DNA from: Burkholderiaceae bacterium
GTDB taxonomy: Bacteria; Pseudomonadota; Gammaproteobacteria; Burkholderiales; Burkholderiaceae
NCBI GenBank assembly: GCA_025458735.1
Contig: JALORV010000002.1
Span: 1 to 20,607 of the forward strand
Direction: 5' to 3'
Length of the DNA stretch: 20,607 nt
The notes beneath the pieces are model-generated. The model saw only the letters and a list, made by a program, of their open reading frames with translations. It had not been told where the DNA came from and ran no database searches. Each line of letters starts with the position of its first letter. Position 1 is the first letter of the stretch. The position numbers were made by a program, and so were the translations under genes. Of this stretch, positions 7,306-15,095 are shown piece by piece.

Positions 7306-8292
7306 TCAGCCGATGACCTCGACGTTGGCCGCGCGCGCCACCGTGCGCCACTCGTCCATCTGGTCGCGGATCAGGCGCACGAAGTCCTCGCCGAGCAGCG
7401 TGGGGTTGCGCGGCAGCGTCTGGAGTTCCTCCAGCCGGGCGGCGACGTCGGCCTTGACAAGCACCTCGGGGATCAGCGCGGTCAGCCGCTGCGCGATCGG
7501 CGCCGGCAGGCCCTTCGGCGCCGACAGCCCCAGCCACTGCGAGCCCGTCAGCTTCGGGTAGCCCTGCTCGGCGAAGGTCGGAATGTTCGGCAGCGCGGCC
7601 AGACGCTTCGGGGTCGAGACGGCGAGCGCGCGCAGGGTGCCGGCCTTGAGCGTCGCGACGTTGGTCGTGATCGGGTCGAACACGCTTTCGATCTGGCCGC
7701 CGTTCAAGTCCTGCATCGCCGGCGCGCTGCCCTGGTAGGGCACATGGTCGAGGTTCGGCGCCTTGCCCTCGATCTTCAGCAGTTCGCCGAACAGGTGGTT
7801 GGCCGAGCCGATGCCCGAGGTGCCGTAGCGCACCGGGCGGGTTCGCGCCGCGACGACGTACTGCTCGAGCGTCTTGAAGGGCGAGTCGGCCTTGACGACC
7901 AGCACCATCGGTGCCTCGCACAGCAGCCCCATGTGCGTGAAGTCGCCCACCGGGTCGAACGGCAGCGTGCGCCGCGTCACCGCGGCGTAGATGTGCACCG
8001 CAGCGTGGCTGACGAGCAGCGTGTAGCCGTCGGCAGGCTGCTTGGAGACCCAGTCGGTACCGATGAGACCACCAGCGCCCGGCCGGTTCTCGACGACGAC
8101 GTTCTGGCCCAGGGCCTGACTGAGGTGAGGTGCGATCAGCCGCGAGACCACGTCCACCAAGCCGCCGGGCGGGAACTGGGCGACGAGCTTGATCGGCCCG
8201 CGGCTGGGCCACGCGCCGCCCTGGGCGCTGACGATGGCGGGTGCGGCAACGAGGGACGATGCGGCAGCGGCAAGGAGATGGCGGCGCTTCAT
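7306..8292 (-). CDS. Bug-type (TctC-like) periplasmic solute receptor
   Basis: This 328-residue protein is a tripartite tricarboxylate transporter substrate-binding protein. It has a signal peptide with paired arginines (MKRRHLLAAAASSLVAAPA, likely cleaved after the VSA near residue 22) and the strand IKLVAQFPPGGLVDVVSRLI. Next come NVVVENRPGAGGLIGTDWV and the ADGYTLLVS motif, followed by PYQGSAPAMQDL and GTLRALAVSTPKRLAALPNI. Bug proteins bind carboxylates or small amides in the periplasm. No TctA/TctB membrane genes occur in the window, so it is an orphan receptor, as is common in Burkholderiales. The ATG at 8292 has GGAG upstream and starts the signal peptide. It probably supplies the substrate, or senses it, for the adjacent enzymes. 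Confidence 0.93.
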   Translation of the reverse strand: MKRRHLLAAAASSLVAAPAIVSAQGGAWPSRGPIKLVAQFPPGGLVDVVSRLIAPHLSQALGQNVVVENRPGAGGLIGTDWVSKQPADGYTLLVSHAAVHIYAAVTRRTLPFDPVGDFTHMGLLCEAPMVLVVKADSPFKTLEQYVVAARTRPVRYGTSGIGSANHLFGELLKIEGKAPNLDHVPYQGSAPAMQDLNGGQIESVFDPITTNVATLKAGTLRALAVSTPKRLAALPNIPTFAEQGYPKLTGSQWLGLSAPKGLPAPIAQRLTALIPEVLVKADVAARLEELQTLPRNPTLLGEDFVRLIRDQMDEWRTVARAANVEVIG

Positions 8293-8511
8293 GCAAGTCT
8301 CCGGTTTGCCACCGCTGACGCAGCGATGGCAGAGGCTGGTGAAAAGTGGATGGATACAGACAGACGACCGGAGGCGGGATTGCAATGCCCGTGCCAGTCC
8401 GCGGGGCCGCGGGCGGCACTGCCGTGGTGCACGCGCTCGAAGCGACGACCCTCCGTCCGCCCGCGCAGCGACTGCCGCCGGTGGTCGGCCGGGGCGGTGG
8501 TGCCCTCCGTG

Positions 8512-9273
8512 CTATCGCGGGGTGATCGCGAGGCCGCCGTCGGCCACGAGCACCTGCCCGGTGATGTAGCGGGCCGACTCCGATGCGAGGAACAGGATCA
8601 CGTCGGCGATGTCCTCGGGTTCACCGATGCGCCCCAATGGCACGCGGGCGGCGGCCTCTTCGGCGCCGGCCTGTCCCAGGGAGTGTTCTTCGGACAACAG
8701 TTGCGCGGTTCTGACGTAGCCGGGCGACACCGCGTTCACGCGCACGCCGTCCGGTGCGACCTCGGCGGCCAGCCCTCGCACCAGCCCGATGACGCCGGAC
8801 TTGGCCGCCGAGTAGTGCACGTGTTCGCTCCAGCCCCAGGCCACGCCCATCAGCGAGGTCAGGCACACGACCGCACCGCTGCGGCGGGCGCGCATGGCCG
8901 GAAGGGCGGCGCGGGCGGCGCGGAACATGCCCGTGAGGTCGATGTCGACCGTGTGGTGCCAGCGCTCGTCGTCGAGCCGGTCGAGCGGCACCTTGTGCGC
9001 GATGCCCGCATTCAGGACGAGGGCGTCGATCGCGCCGCGTTCGGCGATCACTGCGGCGATCACCTCGTCGACGCGTTCGGTCGATCGCACGTCCATCGCG
9101 GCGAACGAGGCGCTGCCGCCCGCCGAGCGGATCGAGAACACGGCGTCGAGCCCCTCGGATTCGAGGATGTCCGTGACGACGACGTGGTAACCGGCCCGCG
9201 CAAAGGCAAGTGCGGTCGCTCGTCCGATCCCGATGCCTCCGCCGGTCACGAGCATGGTTCGGTGTTGAGTCAT
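8512..9273 (-). CDS. classical SDR oxidoreductase
   Basis: This 253-residue short-chain dehydrogenase/reductase is complete. The nucleotide motif TGGGIGIG is at 10-17, Asp35 after strand 2 suggests NAD(H), and NAG is at 88-90. The catalytic residues are Ser140, Tyr154 and Lys158 (YSAAK). The chain continues with PGYVRT and ends with the typical ITGQVLVADGGLA. It catalyses NAD-linked oxidation or reduction of a hydroxyl or keto group in the cytoplasm. AGGAGG lies 11 nt before the ATG at 9273; a TTG at 9303 is less likely. It is the first gene of the minus-strand cluster, but a 219-bp gap separates it from the Bug receptor, so a second promoter may lie there. Confidence 0.93.
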   Translation of the reverse strand: MTQHRTMLVTGGGIGIGRATALAFARAGYHVVVTDILESEGLDAVFSIRSAGGSASFAAMDVRSTERVDEVIAAVIAERGAIDALVLNAGIAHKVPLDRLDDERWHHTVDIDLTGMFRAARAALPAMRARRSGAVVCLTSLMGVAWGWSEHVHYSAAKSGVIGLVRGLAAEVAPDGVRVNAVSPGYVRTAQLLSEEHSLGQAGAEEAAARVPLGRIGEPEDIADVILFLASESARYITGQVLVADGGLAITPR

Positions 9274-9642
9274 GGCGCTCGATGCCTCCTCGCGTTGCAG
9301 CAACCGGGTGAACCCTCGGCAAGTTCCGAGCCAGGTGACCTCTTGGACCGGGAGGTCGCCGAAGGGCGCTGGGCTCTCGTCGCCAGGCGGGCGCCGGCCG
9401 ATCGGGTTCGTCGGCGCCGTGACCGCTGTCAGCAGGACCTGTCATGAATCGCTGCCCGGACCGATGGTCTGCACCGCCGCGGAACCCGCAGGTCAGCGGC
9501 CATCGCGTGCATCCCGACCGCGTTTTACGACGACGGCGCGCAAGTCGATGCTGCGCCGCTCGCCAACTGAACGCCCGACCCTGCAGGCCATGGTGTCGAT
9601 GACCCATACTTCCAGGCCATCGCCTCCGATCCGCCTTGGCCC
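9274..9642. promoter_or_regulatory. divergent intergenic region, possible operator
   Basis: These 369 bp separate the minus-strand catabolic cluster from the plus-strand extended SDR, so promoters for both should lie here. The clearest symmetry is an imperfect inverted repeat, GGTGACCTCT (9334-9343) and GGAGGTCGCC (9351-9360), which could bind a dimeric regulator. I cannot identify convincing -35/-10 pairs. No regulator gene lies within the cluster. Confidence 0.3.
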
Positions 9643-10617
9643 ATGACCACCGTTCTCATCACCGGCGCCAGCGGCTTCCTCGGTGGCCACGTGCTGCGCG
9701 ACTTGCGCGCCTGCGGCTGCTCCGTGCGCGCGCTGTCTCGCCGCCCGGAAACCGACGCCGCGATCACCGCAATGGGCGCCGAGGCGCTGCGCGGAGATCT
9801 CGACGACGACGTCGCTCTGCGGCGAGCGGTCGATGGCTGCGACGCCGTGTTCCACCTTGCCGGCGACACCCGGCTGTGGGCGCCGCACGCCGCACGCGTG
9901 GCCGAAACCAACCTGGGGGGCACCGAGAGGCTGCTGCGGGCGGCCGAGTCAGCGGGTGTCGGGGCCTTCGTCCACACCTCGTCGACCTCGGCTTGGTCGC
10001 ATCGCGTAGAGGCCGTAATCGACGAGACGGTGCCGCAGGCCGGAGCCACGAGCTGGGTCGCCTACGAGCGCAGCAAGTGGGCTGGCGAGCAGGCCGTGCG
10101 GAGCAGCAAGCTGCCTTGGGTCGTGCTCAATCCCTCGCACATCCTCGGGCCGGGCGACCGCCACAACTGGGCGCGACTGATCATGATGATCGACCGCGGC
10201 ACGCTGCCCGGTGTGCCACCGGGAGCGGGCAGCTTCGCCGACGTGCGCGAGGTCGCGCGTGCTCACGTGCAAGCGTGGCAGCGCGGCCGCTTCGGACAGG
10301 GGTATCTGCTTGGCGGCGAGCACGCGAGCTTCGTCGACTTCGCACGCCGCGTGGGCCAGCGCCTGGGTCGCAGGACGCCGGCACGCCCGCTGCCGCGCTG
10401 GATGCTGATGGGCATCGCGCACGCGAGCGATGCCTGGGGCCGGCTGCGACGGCGCGAGCCTGACGTCACGCCCGAGAGCGCAGCGCTGACCAGCCACCGG
10501 CTGCAGGTCGACTCGGGTCGGGCTTTGCGCGAGCTTGGCTACCGCATCACACCGCTCGACGCACTGCTCGACGACACGATCGCGTGGCTGCGCGGGGAGG
10601 GCATGGTCGCACGCTGA
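9643..10617 (+). CDS. extended SDR, NAD-dependent epimerase/dehydratase family
   Basis: This 324-residue protein has the extended SDR fold. TGASGFLG is at residues 7-14, HLAGDT at 71-76, HTSSTSAW around 111-118 with a candidate catalytic Ser, and the active-site pair is Tyr141 and Lys145 (YERSKWAGE). NPSHILGPGD follows, as in dihydroflavonol reductase and hopanoid-associated epimerase relatives. It acts on a sugar, steroid-like or keto/hydroxy substrate with NAD(P)(H); I cannot be more specific. The ATG at 9643 begins directly at strand 1. Its Shine-Dalgarno sequence is weak. It is transcribed away from the catabolic cluster and may share regulation with it. Confidence 0.9.
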   Translation: MTTVLITGASGFLGGHVLRDLRACGCSVRALSRRPETDAAITAMGAEALRGDLDDDVALRRAVDGCDAVFHLAGDTRLWAPHAARVAETNLGGTERLLRAAESAGVGAFVHTSSTSAWSHRVEAVIDETVPQAGATSWVAYERSKWAGEQAVRSSKLPWVVLNPSHILGPGDRHNWARLIMMIDRGTLPGVPPGAGSFADVREVARAHVQAWQRGRFGQGYLLGGEHASFVDFARRVGQRLGRRTPARPLPRWMLMGIAHASDAWGRLRRREPDVTPESAALTSHRLQVDSGRALRELGYRITPLDALLDDTIAWLRGEGMVAR

Positions 10618-11231
10618 GGCCGGTTTGGGTCGGCTGCACCCGTTGACGACGGGCGCTTTACCGGCGCCCCGCCTGCAACGACTGGTCTACCGAGGTGAAC
10701 CCGGCAAGGCGTCGGTCATATCCCGACCCGTAGGAGATCTACGCCTTCACGAACACGCTGCCCCAAAGCTGTCGGTTGGAGATGTGAGGCAAGCGCCACT
10801 GCTCGATGGTGGACTCGTCGGCTGCGTCGCTGCGGAATCGTCGCTGCGGATGGGTCGCAGAAGAAGTGTGTTACGAGAAGTGCGCCTCGAGTCCCCCGCT
10901 CGGGAGCCCGCATCACCGCACCGGCTGGCTGACACACGCCCGGGTTCGAATGACACTGCATGGTCGGGTGCTGAGCCCGGCTCCGCGCTGGCCGCTGCCG
11001 GTCGAACCGGGTGGACGAACGTCGGGGGCTGCCCGTTGCTGCCGCCCAGCACTTGCGGGGCGGCCGACCGTTTCGCCCTGAACGCCGACGTCCGCCGGAC
11101 TCGAGATGCCGACGACTGCCAAGTCGAAAACGGGCACCTGAAGAGGATCCCGCAGCGGACAGCACACATCCGCGCACAGAACTCCCGACGCTTGCCGCTG
11201 AACGCCAGCCGCGCGTCGTGCCCACACCGAC
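10618..11231. other. gene-poor region with repeat C
   Basis: These 614 bp contain the second copy of repeat C immediately after the epimerase stop. The open frames on both strands are Arg/Ser/Pro-rich and match no protein I recognise. I see no RNA gene. Confidence 0.5.
10627..10729. repeat. dispersed 103-bp repeat C, copy 2
   Basis: Full-length ungapped partner of 1649-1751, with the same GGGTCGG and CGACCC ends. It starts 9 bp after the epimerase stop codon. Its left end overlaps an inverted copy of the first 13 bp of repeat A (10622-10634), which links the two repeat families. Confidence 0.7.
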
Positions 11232-11474
11232 TCAGTCTCGCGCTCGCACGGCCAACGGTGACTCGGACTCGCAATAGACCTTGCCTTCACCCAGTGGCAA
11301 GTGGCTCTTGACACCACGGGGCGGGCGTGCCGGGATGATGGGTCCCGTGCGCCCGGCGTCGAGGTCGTCCAGGCGCTCGCGGGTCGAAGCCAGCGTGTCG
11401 GCGTCCCCAGCAAGTCCGAACCACACCAGCGCTTCCTCTAGCGCCATGCGCGCCTGTCCGGCCTCGCCGCGCAC
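11232..11474 (-). pseudogene. C-terminal gene fragment (helical, TPR-like)
   Basis: The frame GQARMALEEALVWFGLAGDA, continuing with DTLASTRERLDDLDAG, has the composition of a helical-repeat protein tail. A Pro/Gly-rich end follows. It opens only 6 nt from a stop and 12 nt from the left end of the IS630 element, so any upstream part is missing. I do not recognise the family. It is probably the remnant of a gene lost by insertion and rearrangement. Confidence 0.4.
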
Positions 11475-11486
11475 TGCTCATTCTAG

Positions 11487-11503
11487 TGAGCGTTCAAGAT
11501 GAG
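11487..11503. repeat. IS630 terminal inverted repeat, left
   Basis: TGAGCGTTCAAGATGAG is the exact reverse complement of 12600-12616. The transposase frame's natural stop codon lies at this end. Confidence 0.9.
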
Positions 11504-12064
11504 ATTATCTATCCAAGGCCAAGCGGTGAGGCTTCGAAGCGCCTTGCGATCAGCCGCAAGCCTGGGTAGACCAGCTTCAAGTTGCGCGCGCACGCTGGCC
11601 ATGTCGGCGTACACACGGTTGGGACACTCCTTCTCGCGCAACTCATCCCAGACGTGTTCTTGAGGGTTGAGTTAGGGCGCGTACGGCGGCAGACGCAGCA
11701 ACCTCATGTTCTTGGGCACCACCAAGTCCTTTGCCACGTGCGAACTCGCACCGTCCACCACCATGATGATGAACTCCCGCCGATGGGCGGCGCTGACCTG
11801 AGCCAGGAACTCCGTCATCCTGACTGTATTCATCTCGCCAGCGATCATCCAGTCCAGTTGCCCCTGCATCGGACTGACTGCGCCGTAGACATACAGGAAC
11901 TCGCGTTCGTAGCCGTTGCACACCATCGGTCGCATAGGCTTCTCCGCCGAGCATCGGCGAATGCGCACCATGCGACCGAATCGGGCCTCGTCTTGGAACA
12001 TCAGGCGGACTCGTCGGCCACGGACCTCTGTTGGATCGAGGAGGGCATCCAGCACATCGGGAAG

Positions 12065-12072
12065 TTTTTTTT
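12065..12072 (-). other. -1 frameshift slippery site (A AAA AAC)
   Basis: On the minus strand the first transposase frame reads TGG AAA AAA AAC TTC. The heptamer A AAA AAC fits the X XXY YYZ rule for tandem -1 slippage. The frame entered by slipping back one base is the one encoding the DDE domain. Programmed -1 frameshifting at A-runs is known in some IS630 members. I did not identify a stimulatory stem-loop. Confidence 0.7.
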
Positions 12073-12599
12073 CCATTGCTCCTGCGTCAGCGGGTCGCTC
12101 TTGGGGTGCCGCGTGTCGGGCGCCACCTTGCGCCAACCGTGACGTGCCAGCAGTCGATAGACGACTGAATGCGTGACGGGGCGCCCCAGTCGTTGGGCCA
12201 AGGCCGCCCGTAGTGGCGCGACGATCAGCATGCCGCCATCCGCCGCGGACTCCGCCCAGGGCGCGAGGAACTCGCGCTCTTCCTCGACGCTCATCGCCGC
12301 TCGCCGGCGACCACCCCAAGACGGATCGAGTTGCGCCGGATGCGTCAAGCGCCTTCGGACCTTGGCCTGGCATCGGCCCACCGTCGCACGACCGATGCCC
12401 AGAGCAGCGGCCGTCTGCTCCAGCGTTGCCCCGAGCAAGGCCGGCAGGAGCACCGCCTGAGCGCATCGCAAGTCCTCGACCGACTGCGCCTGCGCAGCCA
12501 ACCGCTTGGCATGTTCGACAAGCTTCGGATCCGACGAACGCGGTCGTGCCATGACAGGCTCCAGTCTTGAGCAACAGCTCACAGCATGCCACAGATCGG

Positions 12600-12616
12600 C
12601 TCATCTTGAACGCTCA
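12600..12616. repeat. IS630 terminal inverted repeat, right
   Basis: CTCATCTTGAACGCTCA, perfect inverse of 11487-11503, lies about 50 bp upstream of the transposase start. Confidence 0.9.
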
Positions 12617-12758
12617 TTGGAATCAGCAGCTCGGTCAGCTCGGCCTCGACGACTTCTTGCGGCGACTCGCGCAGCAGACGCTTGAACTCATCGCGGTCGT
12701 GACCCAGCAGGGCTTGAACGGCAACGACGGAAGGCTTACCGTTGCCGGTGGCCGTCAT
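12617..12758 (-). pseudogene. IS256-like transposase N-terminal fragment
   Basis: From ATG 12758 the frame reads MTATGNGKPSVVAVQALLG, then HDRDEFKRLLRESPQEVVEAE and LTELL, and then runs into the IS630 right end. This resembles the start of IS256-family transposases, where a short leader is followed by a helix ending in LEAEMTE. About 47 codons remain. The rest is absent from the other side of the IS630 element, so the target element was deleted or rearranged as well as interrupted. Confidence 0.5.
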
Positions 12759-12897
12759 GGCGGTTCGGCCCCCCGCCGGGTGGGTCGGCTTCGGCGATCA
12801 ACCTCTCGCCATGACCGCCATCCGTTCGCAAGCACTTCTGCACGGAAGTTGGCACACGACCACCCGACGACCGAAATCGACGACAAGAAGGACAACG

Positions 12898-13767
12898 ATG
12901 GCATCGACGAACACCGGCGGCGGCGTGGCCCTGATCACCGGCGGCGCCAGTGGCATTGGCCTGGCAGTGGCCAGCCGCCTGCAACGTCGCGGGTGGCGGC
13001 TCGCGCTGTTGGACCTCACCGAGCCTGCGCTGCGCGCCGCCACGGCAAGGCTGACGGGTGGCGAGGTGCTGACCGAAGCCGGCGATGTCACGCGGCCCGA
13101 GGACTGTGCGCGGGCAGTCGCGGCGACGTTGGCACGCTTCGGCGCCATCGACCTGGTCTGGGCCAACGCCGGCGTCGGCGCGGGCGGCCCGCTGCGGCAC
13201 ATGGAGGCGGGCGAATGGCGCCGCGTCGTCGAGGTCAATGTGTTCGGGGTGCTGCACATCGTGCAGGCCGCGCTGCCGACCGTTATCGCGCGCCGCGGGC
13301 AGATCGCGGTGAGCGCGTCGGCGGCGAGCTTCGCGCACGCACCAGCCATGAGTGCCTATGCCGCGTCGAAGGCCGCGGCCGAGGCGATGTGCAACAGCTG
13401 GCGCGTCGAGCTCGCGCACCATGGCGTGGCGGTCACCTGCATCCATCCGCTTTGGGTCACCACCCCGATGGTCGATAACGCGCGCACGAGCCGGACCTTC
13501 GCCCGCCTGCACCGGGCGATGCGCGGACCGCTTGGCCGCGAGACGCCGCTCGATGAAGCAGCAGCGCTGATCGCCGACGGGCTGTTGAAACGCAGACGGC
13601 GTGTGTTCGTGCCTGGCTGGCTGCGCTGGCTGTTCGCGCTGCGCAGCGCGTTACATACACAGCCGCTGGAACGCGATCAGGTCGCTGCCGCGCCGGAACT
13701 GGAGGCGCTCTACCTCGAAGACCTTAAGGACGGGCGCATGCCGGGTGCCGTGCCGCCGGCGCGGTGA
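12898..13767 (+). CDS. classical SDR oxidoreductase
   Basis: This 289-residue protein is a short-chain dehydrogenase/reductase. TGGASGIG is at 14-21, Asp39 follows strand 2, and NAG is at 90-92. The catalytic Ser141 (ASAAS), Tyr154 and Lys158 (YAASK) are present. A C-terminal extension (KRRRRVFVPGWLRWLFALRS) is basic and hydrophobic and may contact membrane or a lipid substrate. The ATG at 12898 has AAGGA 6-8 nt upstream; the frame's upstream extension crosses the IS256-like remnant and is rejected. It is monocistronic, preceded by insertion-sequence remnants and followed by a decayed region. It differs clearly from the SDR at 8512-9273, so it is not a recent duplicate. Confidence 0.92.
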   Translation: MASTNTGGGVALITGGASGIGLAVASRLQRRGWRLALLDLTEPALRAATARLTGGEVLTEAGDVTRPEDCARAVAATLARFGAIDLVWANAGVGAGGPLRHMEAGEWRRVVEVNVFGVLHIVQAALPTVIARRGQIAVSASAASFAHAPAMSAYAASKAAAEAMCNSWRVELAHHGVAVTCIHPLWVTTPMVDNARTSRTFARLHRAMRGPLGRETPLDEAAALIADGLLKRRRRVFVPGWLRWLFALRSALHTQPLERDQVAAAPELEALYLEDLKDGRMPGAVPPAR

Positions 13768-14781
13768 CGCAGCCTAAGGCGGCACTACCGCCAACTGCTT
13801 AGCGCCTCACGCCGGATGAGATGCGTGCCGAAGCCAATGATGATCACCCCAACGGCCAGCGTGCAGCCGTCCGGCACTGCACGCCAATCCGGCCGGTTCT
13901 GCCCCGCCGCCCGGGACGACGCCGCGCACTCGAACAGCGCGGCCGTCTTCGCCCAAGCCACGGCCAAGTAGGCGCACGCGCAGTGGCGTGTGATGGCCGA
14001 CCAGCTGCGCGAGCACTTCCGGGCGGCAGGAGTCGTCCGGAACGCGCGAGCGCACCGTCGCGGCCGCAAGGTAGAGACGATTCCGACGGCGGCAGCGCGC
14101 GTTGCGCACGCCGCGCATCCTTGTGTGAGCCGCGCGAGGTCGACGGAACCGACGGCTTTCAGGTGGACTCGCCGTGGCGGCAGCCGTTCGTGACTGGCTG
14201 GTTGTGTTAAGGGTCGTGGGACACCTGCCCGGAACGTGCGGCTGAGCGGCGCAGGACCACGACCTGAGGGCAGGTGTCGCACAAGCCTTAACAGAGGGCG
14301 ACGAAATGGGGCTTGGTTCCCTCGCCGTAAACCTGCCGTTCGTAGGCGCTCTGTCGCAAGAGTTTCGAGCGCTTGGGGAACGACGGCTTGTGGCCGGGAC
14401 CGGGCCACTGAGAGGGCTGCCGGAAGCTGACCTTGACCGGCAGGACCATCGCGTCGGAAGTCAGTCTCCTGGAACCGGAGCCTACTCACGCTCACGGCCA
14501 AGCCGTCGCTGGCCATCGGCGGCTTCCTGGTAGTCCATCTGACCATGCCCGGCCATCGGGAAGTGTCCGAGGTGACAGCTCGCAGGCCGGCCAAGCACGG
14601 ACCCGGGCGGCGGGCGAGCACGTGGGCGGCCGCCGAGCACGCGCCGGCGCAGCGCCAGACCGTCCGGAGTGCCTGCACGCGGGCGAGACGGTGTCCGCGC
14701 GCTGGCCAGACGACTACGTAGTGTCCAGCGCGACGATCTCGGGCATCCGGCACGGTGGTAGCGCAGGGCTTCGACGAGCCG
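13768..14781. other. decayed gene-poor region
   Basis: About 1 kb with no intact gene. Long minus-strand frames (13785-14822) are compositional. A short stretch around 13800-13990 (YLAVAWAKTAALFECAASS on the minus strand) faintly recalls polyprenyl synthetases but is too short to call. The clear structure is an 89-bp inverted-repeat element at 14205-14293. Confidence 0.45.
14205..14293. repeat. 89-bp inverted-repeat (MITE-like) element
   Basis: The arms at 14205-14230 and 14268-14293 are 26 bp each and match at 23 positions. They begin TGTTAAGG, end CCTTAACA, and share a perfect inner GACACCTGCCC. Only 37 bp lie between them. The layout fits a MITE or an internally deleted insertion sequence. 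The TGTTAAG ends recall IS481-type elements, but that is from memory. I see no target-site duplication. Confidence 0.65.
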
Positions 14782-14931
14782 GTGGGTGACCTTAGTGTGG
14801 TGTTGCGGATCGGCGTATCCAAAGCCCGTGCTAAACACGATCGCCCCAGCCTTTGTCACGGCAACGGACGGCACAGGGATCTTCTGCTTGTCCATCAGCG
14901 TCTCGACCAGCGCGTGGGACGTGGCGACCAT
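14782..14931 (-). pseudogene. serine beta-lactamase-like N-terminal fragment
   Basis: From ATG 14931 the frame gives HALVETLMDKQKIPVPSVAV, then TKAGAIVFSTGFGYAD. This matches the usual start of beta-lactamase/class C-like serine hydrolases (helix, IPGxSVAVxxxGxxxxxxGFGYAD). The similarity ends near KVTH, and the S-x-x-K active-site motif that should follow is absent in every frame I inspected. It is most likely a remnant. Confidence 0.5.
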
Positions 14932-15095
14932 GACGCCAAGGAACTCGGCCCAGCCCTCGCTGCGAAACGCCGACGGGGGTTCGCCCGATATGCTCGATGA
15001 AGCTAGAGCCGCGCCGCATCAGTATCAGGGTCGCGAAGTCTCAGCAAGATCTTGCCGACCATGGTCCTTGCCGGGCCGAACTTCGTGCTTCGGAG

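Larger units (their letters stand above)
11483..12552 (-). pseudogene. IS630-type transposase, frameshift-dependent with premature stop
   Basis: The first frame (ATG 12552, with TGGAG upstream) encodes a helix-turn-helix N-terminus: LEQTAAALGIGRATVGRCQ, then LGRPVTHSVVYRLLARHGWR. At A8 (12065-12072) the reading must shift by -1 to the second frame, which carries the DDE domain. This has LMFQDEARFG (first Asp) and IIMVVDGASSH (second Asp), then LPPYAP followed by TAA at 11672-11674. Beyond the stop the same frame continues as LNPQEHVWDELREKE, which includes the third catalytic acid (NPQE), and runs to a TAG at 11483 in the terminal repeat/TA junction. A single G-to-T change from GAA would create the TAA. 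The truncated protein therefore lacks the catalytic Glu. IS630 transposases bind the terminal repeats and cut and paste the element. Confidence 0.88.
11486..12617 (-). mobile_element. IS630-family insertion sequence, inactivated copy
   Basis: About 1.13 kb bounded by perfect 17-bp inverted repeats (11487-11503 and 12600-12616), enclosing an IS630-type transposase on the minus strand. IS630 elements insert at TA and duplicate it. TA is present just outside the left end (11484-11485), but the right side reads TTGG, so the duplication is not intact. The flanking fragments also do not belong to one gene. The transposase carries a nonsense codon, so this copy is probably immobile unless a helper acts in trans. 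Confidence 0.88.

Noticed and set aside
6829..8419. An 840-codon minus frame that would fuse the deacetylase to a long N-terminal extension.
   Set aside because: The extension overlaps the Bug receptor and SnoaL-like genes in another frame and reads as Arg/Pro-rich shadow. The real start fits 2 nt after the SnoaL-like stop.
13785..13990. Minus-strand phrase AKTAALFECAASS resembling a polyprenyl synthetase segment.
   Set aside because: Only about 20 residues look similar. The Asp-rich motifs are absent and the surrounding frame is compositional.
14205..14293. The inverted-repeat element as an integron attC site.
   Set aside because: The core triplets are in the wrong orientation (GTTAAGG left, CCTTAAC right) and there is no cassette gene or integrase.
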